Source: Chryseobacterium sp. MEBOG06
GTDB lineage: Bacteria > Bacteroidota > Bacteroidia > Flavobacteriales > Weeksellaceae
Direction of reading: 5' to 3'
NCBI RefSeq assembly: GCF_021869765.1
Contig: NZ_CP084580.1
Coordinates: forward strand, 4,402,001 to 4,466,000
DNA length: 64,000 nucleotides
Shown here: in pieces, positions 24,401 through 32,495 of the stretch
Layout: each line of letters opens with the position of its first letter
Position numbering within the stretch: position 1 is the first letter of the stretch
The notes under the pieces: model-generated
Database searches by the model: none
What the model saw: only the letters and a program-made list of their open reading frames with translations
Told to the model about the DNA's origin: nothing
Made by a program: the position numbers and the translations under genes

Positions 24401-26445
24401 CTGAAAATAACAGCCCTACGAGTCCTTTGAATATTTCGTTGAAAGATTTTAAAATTGAAACTATTACAGAGCTTATCAAAAAAGACACTGTTCTGGCAAG
24501 AGGAACAATCAACGGAACCGCTCAGCTGAGAGACGTCATGAAAAAAATGACTTTCACGTCTGATTTAAATGTTTCTAATCTGATTGTCTACGGAAGTCCT
24601 GTAGGTAACCTTGCTATAAAAGTAAATAACTCGTCGCCAAACCTGTTAAATGCTGATATCGCTCTTTCCGGAAATAATAATGATGTAAAAATCCTTGGAG
24701 ATTATAACACTTCTTCCAGCACTTTTGACCTGAATATGGCAATCAACCAGCTTCAGATGAAGAGTATTCAGGGATTCTCTATGAATGCGATTACCAATAC
24801 GGAAGGATATCTTTCAGGAAATTTAAAAATAACAGGAAATACCACTCAGCCGAATATTGCCGGAAAAGTAAAATTCAATGATGCCGGACTGGAAATAGCC
24901 AAAACAGGAAGTGATTTCAGAAAGCTGAATGATGAGATAGATTTTACCACCCGTGGTATAGAATTCAACAAATTTAAAATCAATGATAAAGATGGGAATT
25001 CTCTTGTCATAGATGGACAGGTGCTCACCCAGACCTATAGAGATTTTGCATTCAACCTTAATGTGAGTGCCAAAGATTTCAAAGTTGTTAACTCAGAAAA
25101 ATCAAATGATGCGATGATGTATGGAGTTTTGGCAATTGATGCCGGACTTCGCATCCGTGGGAATCTGGATCTGCCAAAAGTAGACGGACGATTAAGCGTT
25201 GCCGACAATACAGATTTCACTTTTGTACTGCCTCAGTCAAGCCCTTCTCTGCAGGAAAGAGATGGCATTGTAGAGTTTATCGATCAGGATCAGGTAGTTC
25301 TGAATAAAACGATTAAAACAGATTCTCTGAACAATAAAAGCCGTATCCAGGGCATGGACGTAAGTGTTAATATTGAGGTAAGCAAGGAAGCCAAGCTTTC
25401 TATCATTATTGATAAAGTAAACGGCGATTTTGTAAAACTTCAGGGTGATGCTGAGCTTACAGGTGGAATAGATCCTTCAGGAAAAATGACATTAGTAGGT
25501 GTATATGAGGTAGAAAAAGGAAGTTATGATCTTTCTGTAAGTTTGCTTAAACGTAAATTTGATATTCAGAAGGGAAGTACGATTACCTGGACCGGAGAAC
25601 CTACCATGGCTCAGATGGATATTACTGCTGTTTATAAAACGGAAGCTCCGCCTATTGACCTTGTAGAGCAACAGGTAAGTGGTGATGGCAGTGCCTCGTT
25701 AATCAATCAGTTTAAACAGAGAATGCCATTCAATACATTATTGAAAATGAAAGGTGAACTATTGAAACCTCTGCTTACTTTTGACATTACTACAGATGAA
25801 AAAAATAACTCTGTATCAACTAATGTAAAAGATGTTGTTGATCAAAAGCTCGCCCAGCTCAGAACACAGGAGTCTGAACTGAATAAGCAGGTATTTGCCC
25901 TCCTTCTTCTGAACCGCTTCATTGGGGAGAACCCTTTTGAAAGCAGTGCCGGAATGTCTGCCGAAACTATGGCCAGACAGAGTGTAAGTAAAATCCTTTC
26001 TCAGCAGTTAAATAATCTTGCCTCCGACCTGATTAAAGGAGTGGATCTGAACTTCGGGCTTGATTCTACTGAAGATTATTCTACCGGACAAAAAAATACA
26101 AGAACCGATCTTAATGTAGATATCAGTAAAAAATTATTGAACGACCGACTGAAAGTTACTGTTGGAAGTAATTTTGGACTGGAAGGCGAGGCCCGCCAGA
26201 ATGAAAGTATGACTAATATTGCCGGTAATGTTTCTGTAGACTACAGCCTTTCCAGGGACGGAAGATATATGCTGCGTGCGTACCGTAAAGATGAATATCA
26301 GGTGGCTCTTCAGGGGCAGATCATAGAAACCGGTGTTGGATTTATCATCACGCTGGATTATGACAAATTCCGTGAGATTTTCGAAAAATCTAAAGAGAAG
26401 AAACCAAAAAAGAATAAAAACAATCAAGTGGTAGAATTTAAATAA
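21415..26445 (+). CDS. tamB: TamB-like AsmA/DUF490 inter-membrane protein
   Basis: A giant protein of about 1676 residues from the TTG at 21415. No ATG is available before residue 70, and the upstream TTG at 21394 lies inside the promoter. The N-terminus is a signal anchor (FRRILITFISILVLLTLLIL) followed by an AsmA-like segment (IKTKVSLERVYIGFPNSLVM). Most of the protein is repeated beta-rich groove structure, and the C-terminus is the TamB/DUF490 domain (VDGRLSVADNTDFTF, then GVYEVEKGSYDLSVSLLKRKF). It spans the periplasm as a lipid or protein conduit to the outer membrane. Its stop overlaps the start of the Omp85-family gene by 1 base (TAATG), so the two are translationally coupled, like TamB-TamA elsewhere. 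Confidence 0.9.
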   Translation: MKLKINTTKLFRRILITFISILVLLTLLILSLRLPAVQNFIKDKLIVYLEKKIKTKVSLERVYIGFPNSLVMENLYLKGQDVDTLLAVKKLDVGLHMLKLINSTADITSVDMEGARANVVRKPDGKFNFDYIIDAFASNDKEESPSKPFIISLDKINLKDIGVTFNDQQSKNDIKLYFKSFDTRVKTFDLNKNNYAVNDINLDGLKLNLKQGLLEEVSKKVEKKVDSLNEKKPMNIGLRGIKLTNFDINYGDDNTKTFAKVIFKELSTKVNKLDLENNAYNVANVFLSGADIDANLYLPAQNANPKKQNAPEVSKASEQDKAMKVLLGKLVLNDVKATYNNTAIAPTKQGMDFNHLKFSKMNVEVRSFKMENNTFAGTVNSAEVQEARGLDIQKFNTDFVYAEKEAYLKSLYLQTPKTLLRDEVILNYNSIDELTSNLGAVKVSANIKDSKIGFSDILNLVPTLKNTVPFNKYPNAVLNVNANVKGSVNDLLIQDLKVSGLDQLRVLASGKIKNAMNPDQLYYDLRIAEFSSNAKTIFNLVPKNTIPSNISLPSNFSIKGTAKGTTKVVNADLNLYSTLGNAAVIANVDMRRKNHELYDVKANLQGIQIGKIIQNKDIGPVTAQISAKGESFDFKNANANLRGHVASAVYKGYRYQNMNLTGKINKGAYHVILNSKDPNADLQLTASGMYDEKNPTIKVNGEVIKLDVNKLGFYDKPMILAGKIDGDFTSLDPNNLNGYLNLKDFAFSDTKEVYPVQEINLKASSTADSTQIIFNSQIADVEMKGKYKLTQIFGALTKTINQYYQFQKPDKAQKIDPGQHFTLTAKVKNDDLIRKFVPDLKSFETINLTGNYDADSQKIEIDGQIPQLLYGENTIEKGVLKVTNENQALQYSLNVAALKSSSFSLNKVNIDGDVANNIINYNITTKDEKDATQFLIAGNAKSLNDITEISLNPNGLKLNYADWNVAENNKIQISNKGILADNFILSNGESEIAIQSENNSPTSPLNISLKDFKIETITELIKKDTVLARGTINGTAQLRDVMKKMTFTSDLNVSNLIVYGSPVGNLAIKVNNSSPNLLNADIALSGNNNDVKILGDYNTSSSTFDLNMAINQLQMKSIQGFSMNAITNTEGYLSGNLKITGNTTQPNIAGKVKFNDAGLEIAKTGSDFRKLNDEIDFTTRGIEFNKFKINDKDGNSLVIDGQVLTQTYRDFAFNLNVSAKDFKVVNSEKSNDAMMYGVLAIDAGLRIRGNLDLPKVDGRLSVADNTDFTFVLPQSSPSLQERDGIVEFIDQDQVVLNKTIKTDSLNNKSRIQGMDVSVNIEVSKEAKLSIIIDKVNGDFVKLQGDAELTGGIDPSGKMTLVGVYEVEKGSYDLSVSLLKRKFDIQKGSTITWTGEPTMAQMDITAVYKTEAPPIDLVEQQVSGDGSASLINQFKQRMPFNTLLKMKGELLKPLLTFDITTDEKNNSVSTNVKDVVDQKLAQLRTQESELNKQVFALLLLNRFIGENPFESSAGMSAETMARQSVSKILSQQLNNLASDLIKGVDLNFGLDSTEDYSTGQKNTRTDLNVDISKKLLNDRLKVTVGSNFGLEGEARQNESMTNIAGNVSVDYSLSRDGRYMLRAYRKDEYQVALQGQIIETGVGFIITLDYDKFREIFEKSKEKKPKKNKNNQVVEFK

Positions 26446-28772
26446 TGAGTAAAACATTCCATACATATTGTAAATATCTGTTTGTTTCCGGGCTTACGTC
26501 CGTTACGATTTCCTGCAGCAATACGAGATTTTTGAAAGAAGGCCAGATGCTGTACACCGGAGGTAAAATCAATATCGAAAACGATACTATTTCAAAAAAA
26601 GAAAAAAAGGATCTTCAGTCTGCACTGGAAGCTAATCTCACTCCAAAACCCAATTCTACATTTTTAGGAATGCGCCCTAAGCTGTATTTTTATAATATAG
26701 CCAAAGAACCTAAAAAAGATAAAGGATTTAATTACTGGCTTAAATATAAAATAGGTGAGAAACCTGTATTATTAGGCGATGTAGACCGTGAATTCAATAA
26801 AGATATTATTGAGAATTATTCTGAAAACAAGGGGTATTTCAATGCAAGAGCTACTTATGACACCATTTCAAAGAACAAAAAAGCTCAGGTTATTTATACC
26901 TTAAGACCTGGTGCCAGATATTTGATTGAGGGAGTAAAGTTTCAGAAAGACTCCACCCTCGTTAATCAGGAAATTCAGAATTTAACACGCAGAACGCTTC
27001 TTAAAAATGGAAAGCCATTTGATCTTGATGTCATTAAATCGGAAAGAGAAAGAATAGATAACGGCCTAAAGGAAAGAGGTTTTTATTATTTCCATTCTGA
27101 CAATATCATTGTACAGGCTGACAGTACGGTAACCAAAAACCATAAAGTTGAACTTAATGTAAAACTGAAAGACAATACTCCGGATCTGGCCACTCAGCAA
27201 TTCAGTATTGACAAGGTAGTTGTATTTCCTAATTATAATATTCAGGATGTAAAGGACGGGAAATATAATATTCCGATGAATAAAGATTCTCTTTCCAAAT
27301 ATGCTTTTGATGACATTTATGTGATCGATCCACAGCATAAATTCAAACCGAAAATTTTTGACAGGGCATTGTATTTCAAAACAGGGGATCTTTACAACCG
27401 TTCCAATCACAACCTTACACTCAACCGGCTTATCAGCCTGGGAGTTTTTAAGTTTGTAAAAAATGAATTTATTACTTCAGATTCTTTAAACCATAAATTT
27501 GATGCTTATTATTTATTAACACCAAGGCAAATTCAATCACTGCGTCTGGAAGCTTTAGGAAGGACAAATTCTGCTAACTATGCAGGTAGTGAGCTTAACC
27601 TCAACTGGACCCATAGAAATTTCTTCAGGGGTGCAGAACAGTTTAAAGCTGCCATCTTTGGTGCTTTTGATTTCCAGATGGGAGGGGCTGAAAACGCGAA
27701 TAATATGTTCCGTGCAGGAGCAAATGTACAGCTTTCCATTCCCAGAATTGTGGCTCCGTTCCGGTTTCATTCTTCCAGTGCCTTTGTACCAAGAACCAAT
27801 ATTACATTGGGATATGAGTTTCAGAACAGAACACAATATTATACCCTCAATAATTTCACGGGTTCATTTGGATATGTATGGAAAGAAAATGTGAAGAAAG
27901 AACATGAATTGAAAGTGCTTGACATTACTTTAGTTTCTCCCGCTAAGGTCACTGCCCTTTATGATTCAATTTCCTTAAATAATCCTGCCATGCAGAGGAT
28001 CGTAGCAAAGCAGCTTATTTTTGGTCCAACCTATTCTTATACGTATACCAACACTATGCTGCCAAGAAGAAATACCTTTTATTATAAAGGAACCCTTGAT
28101 CTTGCAGGAAATATCACAGGACTGATTACCGGTGCTAATGTAAAAAAAGATAAAGAAAAAGATATTTTTGGAATCGCTTTCAGTCAATATGCAAAGATTG
28201 AAAATGATGTCAGGTTCTATCATAAATTTACAGAAAAATCTTCCTTGGCAACACGATTTATTGGAGGCTTGGCTTATCCATACGGAAACTCGGAATTTAT
28301 CCCTTTTTCTAAACAGTTTTTCTCTGGAGGAAGTAACAGTATCAGGGCTTTCCGTGCGAGAACACTAGGTCCGGGAAGTTTTGACCCGAGAACTATAAAG
28401 GAGGGAGCTTATTTTGATCAGTCGGGGGATATTAAACTGGAATTAAATGCTGAATACCGGGCTAATCTTTATAAATTTTTAAATGCAGCTGTTTTTGTTG
28501 ATGCTGGAAATATCTGGCTGATCAATGATGATAAAGACAGACCGGGAGCCAAATTTTCAAAAGATTTTCTAAATGAAATTGCTGTAGGAGCCGGCGTTGG
28601 TCTGAGACTGGATTTTTCTATCCTGATTTTGAGACTGGACCTGGCAATGCCACTAAGAGTTCCCTATTATGAAAAAGGGAGCAGATGGGCTTTCGATAAA
28701 ATCAATTTCGGAGACCCGAGCTGGAGAAAAGATAATCTTGTTTTAAATATTGCCATCGGATATCCTTTTTAA
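26445..28772 (+). CDS. tamA: TamA/BamA-type Omp85 outer-membrane protein, probable lipoprotein
   Basis: A 775-aa Omp85-family protein. The N-terminus ends in a lipobox-like VTISCSNTRFL (Cys near 24), so it may be lipid-anchored as in other Bacteroidota TamA homologues (inferred). POTRA-like domains cover about residues 40-350 (GYFNARATYDTISKNKKAQV, RPGARYLIEGVKFQKDS). The 16-strand barrel follows, with the conserved PFSKQFFSGGSNSIRAFRAR (the family's (V/I)RG-(Y/F) region), RTLGPGSF and a C-terminal LNIAIGYPF ending in Phe. It is the partner of TamB just upstream. Confidence 0.92.
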   Translation: MSKTFHTYCKYLFVSGLTSVTISCSNTRFLKEGQMLYTGGKINIENDTISKKEKKDLQSALEANLTPKPNSTFLGMRPKLYFYNIAKEPKKDKGFNYWLKYKIGEKPVLLGDVDREFNKDIIENYSENKGYFNARATYDTISKNKKAQVIYTLRPGARYLIEGVKFQKDSTLVNQEIQNLTRRTLLKNGKPFDLDVIKSERERIDNGLKERGFYYFHSDNIIVQADSTVTKNHKVELNVKLKDNTPDLATQQFSIDKVVVFPNYNIQDVKDGKYNIPMNKDSLSKYAFDDIYVIDPQHKFKPKIFDRALYFKTGDLYNRSNHNLTLNRLISLGVFKFVKNEFITSDSLNHKFDAYYLLTPRQIQSLRLEALGRTNSANYAGSELNLNWTHRNFFRGAEQFKAAIFGAFDFQMGGAENANNMFRAGANVQLSIPRIVAPFRFHSSSAFVPRTNITLGYEFQNRTQYYTLNNFTGSFGYVWKENVKKEHELKVLDITLVSPAKVTALYDSISLNNPAMQRIVAKQLIFGPTYSYTYTNTMLPRRNTFYYKGTLDLAGNITGLITGANVKKDKEKDIFGIAFSQYAKIENDVRFYHKFTEKSSLATRFIGGLAYPYGNSEFIPFSKQFFSGGSNSIRAFRARTLGPGSFDPRTIKEGAYFDQSGDIKLELNAEYRANLYKFLNAAVFVDAGNIWLINDDKDRPGAKFSKDFLNEIAVGAGVGLRLDFSILILRLDLAMPLRVPYYEKGSRWAFDKINFGDPSWRKDNLVLNIAIGYPF

Positions 28773-28773
28773 T

Positions 28774-29706
28774 ATGATAAAAAATGCAAAATTTTTCTGG
28801 GAAGTCTTAAAAGACACATTTACGGAATGGAACAATTCTTCTGCATCAAAAGATTCAGCAAGTCTTGCCTATTATGCCATATTTTCCATCCCGGGACTAC
28901 TGATCATTATTATCTGGATCCTTGGAAATTTCTTTGGTGAAGAAGCTATCAGAGGGCAGATCAGCACACAGATCAGTGGTATTATGGGACAGGATGTTGC
29001 CAAAAGTATTGAAGAAATGCTTGCCGGTGCTTTGATTGACAAAAAGAATATTTTCATGAAAGCAGTGGGTGTTGGTTCATTGGTTTTTGGTTCAACGACT
29101 CTGTTCTTTCAGCTTCAACATTCTTTAAACGCGTTATGGGAAGTAGAAGCAGCTCCTAAAAAGGCACTTCTTAAGTTTTTGCTGGACCGGGCGAACTCTT
29201 TGGGAATGATCCTTATTCTGGGTTTTCTACTGATGATTACAATGCTCTTATCTTCGTTCATCAGTTTTTTCAATCAAATTATTACCCAATATTTTGGCTT
29301 TGAAACTTATATGCTAGTAGAGCTTGTTAATTTTGCTGTAGGCTTTGCCCTTGTTATGCTTTTGTTTGGTTTAATGTTTAAAGTACTGCCAGATCTGGTG
29401 ATCACCTGGAAGTCGGTATGGAAAGGAGCTTTTCTGACCACTATATTATTTACCCTGGGGAAATTCCTGTTAAGCCTTTATTTTAATCAGATCAAACCTA
29501 CTTCAGCTTTTGGTGCTGCCGGAACTGTAATTCTGATTATGATGTGGATTAACTATTCCTGTATGCTGATATTCTTTGGTGCCGAATTTACCAAGGTTTA
29601 TACTTATAAAAAAGGATACAAAGTCACTCTTTCCAAACATGCACAATGGACTACTGCCAAGCTGTATGAGGACAGCCTCAAACAGACTAGTGAAGAGAAG
29701 GAATGA
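28774..29706 (+). CDS. YihY/BrkB-family membrane protein
   Basis: A 310-aa inner-membrane protein from the ATG at 28774; the open frame reaches back to 28750 but overlaps tamA. The family opens with NSSASKDSASLAYYAIFSIPG, then GSLVFGSTTLFFQLQHSLN, six hydrophobic helices in all, and a final NYSCMLIFFGAEFTKVYTYK. It was once called RNase BN, a name now rejected for this family; recent work links YihY-type proteins to phospholipid transport with AsmA-like proteins. Being the third gene after tamB-tamA, 1 base past tamA, supports an envelope role. The transport role is inferred. Confidence 0.92.
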   Translation: MIKNAKFFWEVLKDTFTEWNNSSASKDSASLAYYAIFSIPGLLIIIIWILGNFFGEEAIRGQISTQISGIMGQDVAKSIEEMLAGALIDKKNIFMKAVGVGSLVFGSTTLFFQLQHSLNALWEVEAAPKKALLKFLLDRANSLGMILILGFLLMITMLLSSFISFFNQIITQYFGFETYMLVELVNFAVGFALVMLLFGLMFKVLPDLVITWKSVWKGAFLTTILFTLGKFLLSLYFNQIKPTSAFGAAGTVILIMMWINYSCMLIFFGAEFTKVYTYKKGYKVTLSKHAQWTTAKLYEDSLKQTSEEKE

Positions 29707-29756
29707 TCAGGTATCTGTAAATCATTACCAAACTAATACATTTTACATAAATACAA

Positions 29757-29790
29757 AAAAAACCTCCTGAAAATTCAGGAGGTTCTCTAT
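29757..29790. terminator. Bidirectional terminator between yihY and argS
   Basis: Perfect 10-bp stem AACCTCCTGA/TCAGGAGGTT with AAAT loop. Eight A's precede it and T-rich DNA follows it, fitting the convergent genes. Confidence 0.92.
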
Positions 29791-29792
29791 TT

Positions 29793-31553
29793 TTACATTC
29801 TGTTTACTGTTCCGATTCCCAGAAGCTCTAACGATTTTTTGATCGTCTTGGCGGTCAGGTCTGAAATATTCAAACGGAATTGTTTTACGTTTTCATCTTC
29901 ATGATTCAGAATTGGATTATTCTGATAGAAAGAATTGTATGCTTTTACAAGGTCATATACATAATTGGCTACTAAAGCAGGGCTTAAAGTCTCTGCAGCT
30001 CTTGATACTACCGTTTTAAAGTTCGCCACCTGCATAATCAATTCTTTTTCTGACTGATTTAACTCAATATCAGCAGTTTCTTTGTTTACATTATTTCCTT
30101 TAGACAGCAAAGACTGAATACGCGCATAGGTATATTGTATGAACGGCCCTGTATTTCCGTTGAAATCGATACTTTCTGCAGGGTTGAAAAGCATTTTTTT
30201 CTTTGGATCCACTTTCAGCATAAAATATTTCAATGCTCCTAATCCTACGGTTTCATAGGATGTTTCCTTATCTTCTTCGGAAAGGTTTTCCAGTTTCCCA
30301 AGTTCCTGTGCTTTAGATTTTGCTGTTTCATACATTTCCTGCATCAGATCATCAGCATCAACAACTGTTCCTTCACGGGATTTCATTTTTCCTTCAGGAA
30401 GTTCTACCATTCCGTAAGAAAGATGATATAACTGGTCTGCCCACTCATATCCTAGTTTCTTTAAAACTTTAAATAAAACCTGGAAATGATAGTCCTGTTC
30501 GTTTCCTACGGTATAGATCAGCTTTTGAATATTATTTTCCTTAAAACGTTCAACAGCAGTTCCCAGATCCTGAGTCATATATACGGATGTACCGTCAGAA
30601 CGCAACAATAGTTTCTGATCAAGTCCTTCATCTGTAAGATCGCACCAAACAGACCCATCTTCTTTCTGATATAGAACTCCATTATCCAAACCTGCCTGAA
30701 TAAGGTCTTTTCCTAAAATATAAGTGTTGCTTTCGTACTGAACCTGATCAAAATCTACTCCTAATCTTTTATAGGTTTCATTGAATCCTTTGTATACCCA
30801 GGAATTCATTTCTGCCCAAAGCGTTCTTACAGTCTCATCTCCACTTTCCCAGTCTAAAAGCATTTTCTGTGCTTCCTTGATCATAGGCGCTTCTTTTTTA
30901 GCCTGCTCCTCTTCTACTCCATGAGCTACAAGGTCTGCAATTTCTTTTTTGTAGTTTTTATCAAACTCCACATAGTAGTTTCCTACAAATTTGTCTCCTT
31001 TGGTATGGGTAGTTTCAGGTGTTTCTCCGTTTCCGAATTTCTCCCATGCCAACATTGATTTACAAATATGAATTCCTCTGTCGTTAATAATCTGTGATTT
31101 GATCACATCATATCCTGCCTCTTTTAAGATTTGTGCAACAGAGAATCCTAATAAATTATTTCTGATATGCCCTAAGTGTAAAGGTTTATTGGTATTTGGT
31201 GAAGAATATTCTACCATTACGGTAGCATTTTTCTTTTCTATAACAGAAAAGTTTTTGCTTACAGATCTGAAGTTATCTACAAAGAATTGATTTTTAACTT
31301 TAACGTTAAGGAATCCTTTGACAACATTAAAGCTTTCCAATAGCTCTGTCAGCTCTGTCAAAGCTCCACCTAATTCTACTCCGATAGCTTCAGGATTTTT
31401 CTTCAATTGCTTCACCAACGGAAAAGTAACAATTGTAAAGTCACCCTCAAATTCCGTCTTATTTTCCTGAACTTCCAGCTTGATGTCTTTTAACTGAAAT
31501 ACATTTAAAATAACCTCTGAAAGTTTTTCTTCTATAATATCTTTAATATTCAT
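29793..31553 (-). CDS. argS: Arginyl-tRNA synthetase
   Basis: A 586-aa class I synthetase from ATG 31553 (MNIKDIIEEK). The open frame reaches 31586, but the extra 11 residues are not typical. It shows the N-terminal Arg-tRNA-binding domain, the HIGH-like motif HLGH at 126-129 within SSPNTNKPLHLGHIRNN, and a KMSKS-loop equivalent in GKMKSREGTVV. The C-terminal anticodon-binding helices end LELLGIGTVNRM. It charges tRNA-Arg with arginine and needs the tRNA to activate the amino acid. A -7 element lies at 31627-31634. Confidence 0.97.
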   Translation of the reverse strand: MNIKDIIEEKLSEVILNVFQLKDIKLEVQENKTEFEGDFTIVTFPLVKQLKKNPEAIGVELGGALTELTELLESFNVVKGFLNVKVKNQFFVDNFRSVSKNFSVIEKKNATVMVEYSSPNTNKPLHLGHIRNNLLGFSVAQILKEAGYDVIKSQIINDRGIHICKSMLAWEKFGNGETPETTHTKGDKFVGNYYVEFDKNYKKEIADLVAHGVEEEQAKKEAPMIKEAQKMLLDWESGDETVRTLWAEMNSWVYKGFNETYKRLGVDFDQVQYESNTYILGKDLIQAGLDNGVLYQKEDGSVWCDLTDEGLDQKLLLRSDGTSVYMTQDLGTAVERFKENNIQKLIYTVGNEQDYHFQVLFKVLKKLGYEWADQLYHLSYGMVELPEGKMKSREGTVVDADDLMQEMYETAKSKAQELGKLENLSEEDKETSYETVGLGALKYFMLKVDPKKKMLFNPAESIDFNGNTGPFIQYTYARIQSLLSKGNNVNKETADIELNQSEKELIMQVANFKTVVSRAAETLSPALVANYVYDLVKAYNSFYQNNPILNHEDENVKQFRLNISDLTAKTIKKSLELLGIGTVNRM

Positions 31554-31626
31554 GTTCTTACGTTCAATTTTAATGGCTAAAGACAAAACACTTCTTTATA
31601 ATGTCCCATCTCAGAATTTTGAAGTA

Positions 31627-31634
31627 CAAATTTA
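31627..31634 (-). promoter_or_regulatory. -7 element TAAATTTG of argS
   Basis: Exact TAnnTTTG on the minus strand, giving a leader of about 67 bases before the argS ATG. The -33 element is not clear. Confidence 0.55.
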
Positions 31635-31773
31635 GTGAAATAAAAAAGACCACCCTATACAACAAGATAACAGACCTCCAATTATCCACCTCTAATTTCG
31701 ACTATTTATTTATTAAAATGACATACTATTTATATTTTATCTATATTCATATCACCAATTAAACATAATTATC

Positions 31774-31929
31774 ATGAAAAATCTAAAAAAAATCACTAAA
31801 ACTGAACTAAAAAAAATTACTGCTGGAAATGCTCCTTGCTGTGAACCCTGGGGAAACTGCCCTGAAGGTTACAAACAATGCCATGCCTGGGGAGCCTGCC
31901 TTCCAAACTCAGTAACTTGTGGAGGATAA
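31774..31929 (+). CDS. Bacteriocin-like / RiPP precursor peptide, 51 aa, cysteine-rich
   Basis: A short ORF of 51 codons. The leader MKNLKKITKTELKKITAG matches the KxLxxxxLKxIxGG-type leader of Chryseobacterium bacteriocin-like peptides, here ending AG rather than GG. A cysteine-rich core follows: NAPCCEPWGNCPEGYKQC, with Cys at 22, 23, 29, 36, 42 and 49 and two Trp. Such leaders are typical of exported RiPPs cleaved by a C39-type peptidase or modified by MNIO (DUF692) enzymes. No modifying enzyme, transporter or immunity gene is in the window, so processing must be in trans if it occurs. Flanking genes are on the opposite strand, and a terminator follows it 10 bases after the stop. Confidence 0.75.
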   Translation: MKNLKKITKTELKKITAGNAPCCEPWGNCPEGYKQCHAWGACLPNSVTCGG

Positions 31930-31935
31930 AAAAGT

Positions 31936-31966
31936 AAAAAAAGACCGCATTACTGCGATCTTTTGT
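31936..31966. terminator. Bidirectional terminator between RiPP-like gene and lipoprotein gene
   Basis: Stem AAAGACCGCA/TGCGATCTTT with one mismatch and loop TTAC. A-rich and T-rich flanks serve the convergent genes; on the minus strand seven T's follow. Confidence 0.85.
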
Positions 31967-31991
31967 GCTACGTGGTACGTATTATAATAAT

Positions 31992-32441
31992 TTACTCTTT
32001 TCTAAAAACTAGTATTGCTTCATCATTTCCAGGCACATTATCAAGGTTTTGACTGTTATCATATAACCTAAGTTCAGTATCTGAATATGAATCTATTTCT
32101 TTTTTCATAATTTTAGAAACGCCTGCTTCCATATAGCTAAGAGTAAGGGTACTATATAATTTATCAAAACTCCAGCTACCTGTAAAGGAATCAACTTTAT
32201 TGCAGTTCCCTGATGATTCTACCATATCATATCTTTCATAGAGGCCAGAGAAATTTGCATTAATAAACAATTGTCCTCTGCGTGTACAATCATTTACCAT
32301 AATATCTTTGCCTCTGAATTCGTACTTATATGGTTTCCAGCTTCCGTTTATCTTTATTTCTTCATTGAATACATCACTATTATCATCACTAGAACATGAA
32401 GCAAAACTTAATAAAAAAAGAATTCCTATAAAAAATTTCAT
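31992..32441 (-). CDS. Lipocalin-like lipoprotein
   Basis: A 149-aa lipoprotein with signal peptide and lipobox LSFASCSSDD (Cys16). The remaining sequence fits a small lipocalin-like barrel: INGSWKPYKYEFRG near the start, GQLFINANFSGLYERYD, then SFTGSWSFDKLYSTLTLSY. This is a pattern shared by short Bacteroidota 'lipocalin family' lipoproteins. It follows the susD-like gene by 54 bases with no visible terminator, so it may be the last gene of that operon. The ligand is unknown. Confidence 0.7.
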   Translation of the reverse strand: MKFFIGILFLLSFASCSSDDNSDVFNEEIKINGSWKPYKYEFRGKDIMVNDCTRRGQLFINANFSGLYERYDMVESSGNCNKVDSFTGSWSFDKLYSTLTLSYMEAGVSKIMKKEIDSYSDTELRLYDNSQNLDNVPGNDEAILVFRKE

Positions 32442-32495
32442 ATATTATATTTATACTATTAAACAAAAAATTGTCTAAATATCTTATTATTTTTA

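Noticed and set aside
27066..27410. Long antisense frames inside tamA, tamB and other genes
   Set aside because: They are shadows of well-supported genes with no start context, domain or own promoter.
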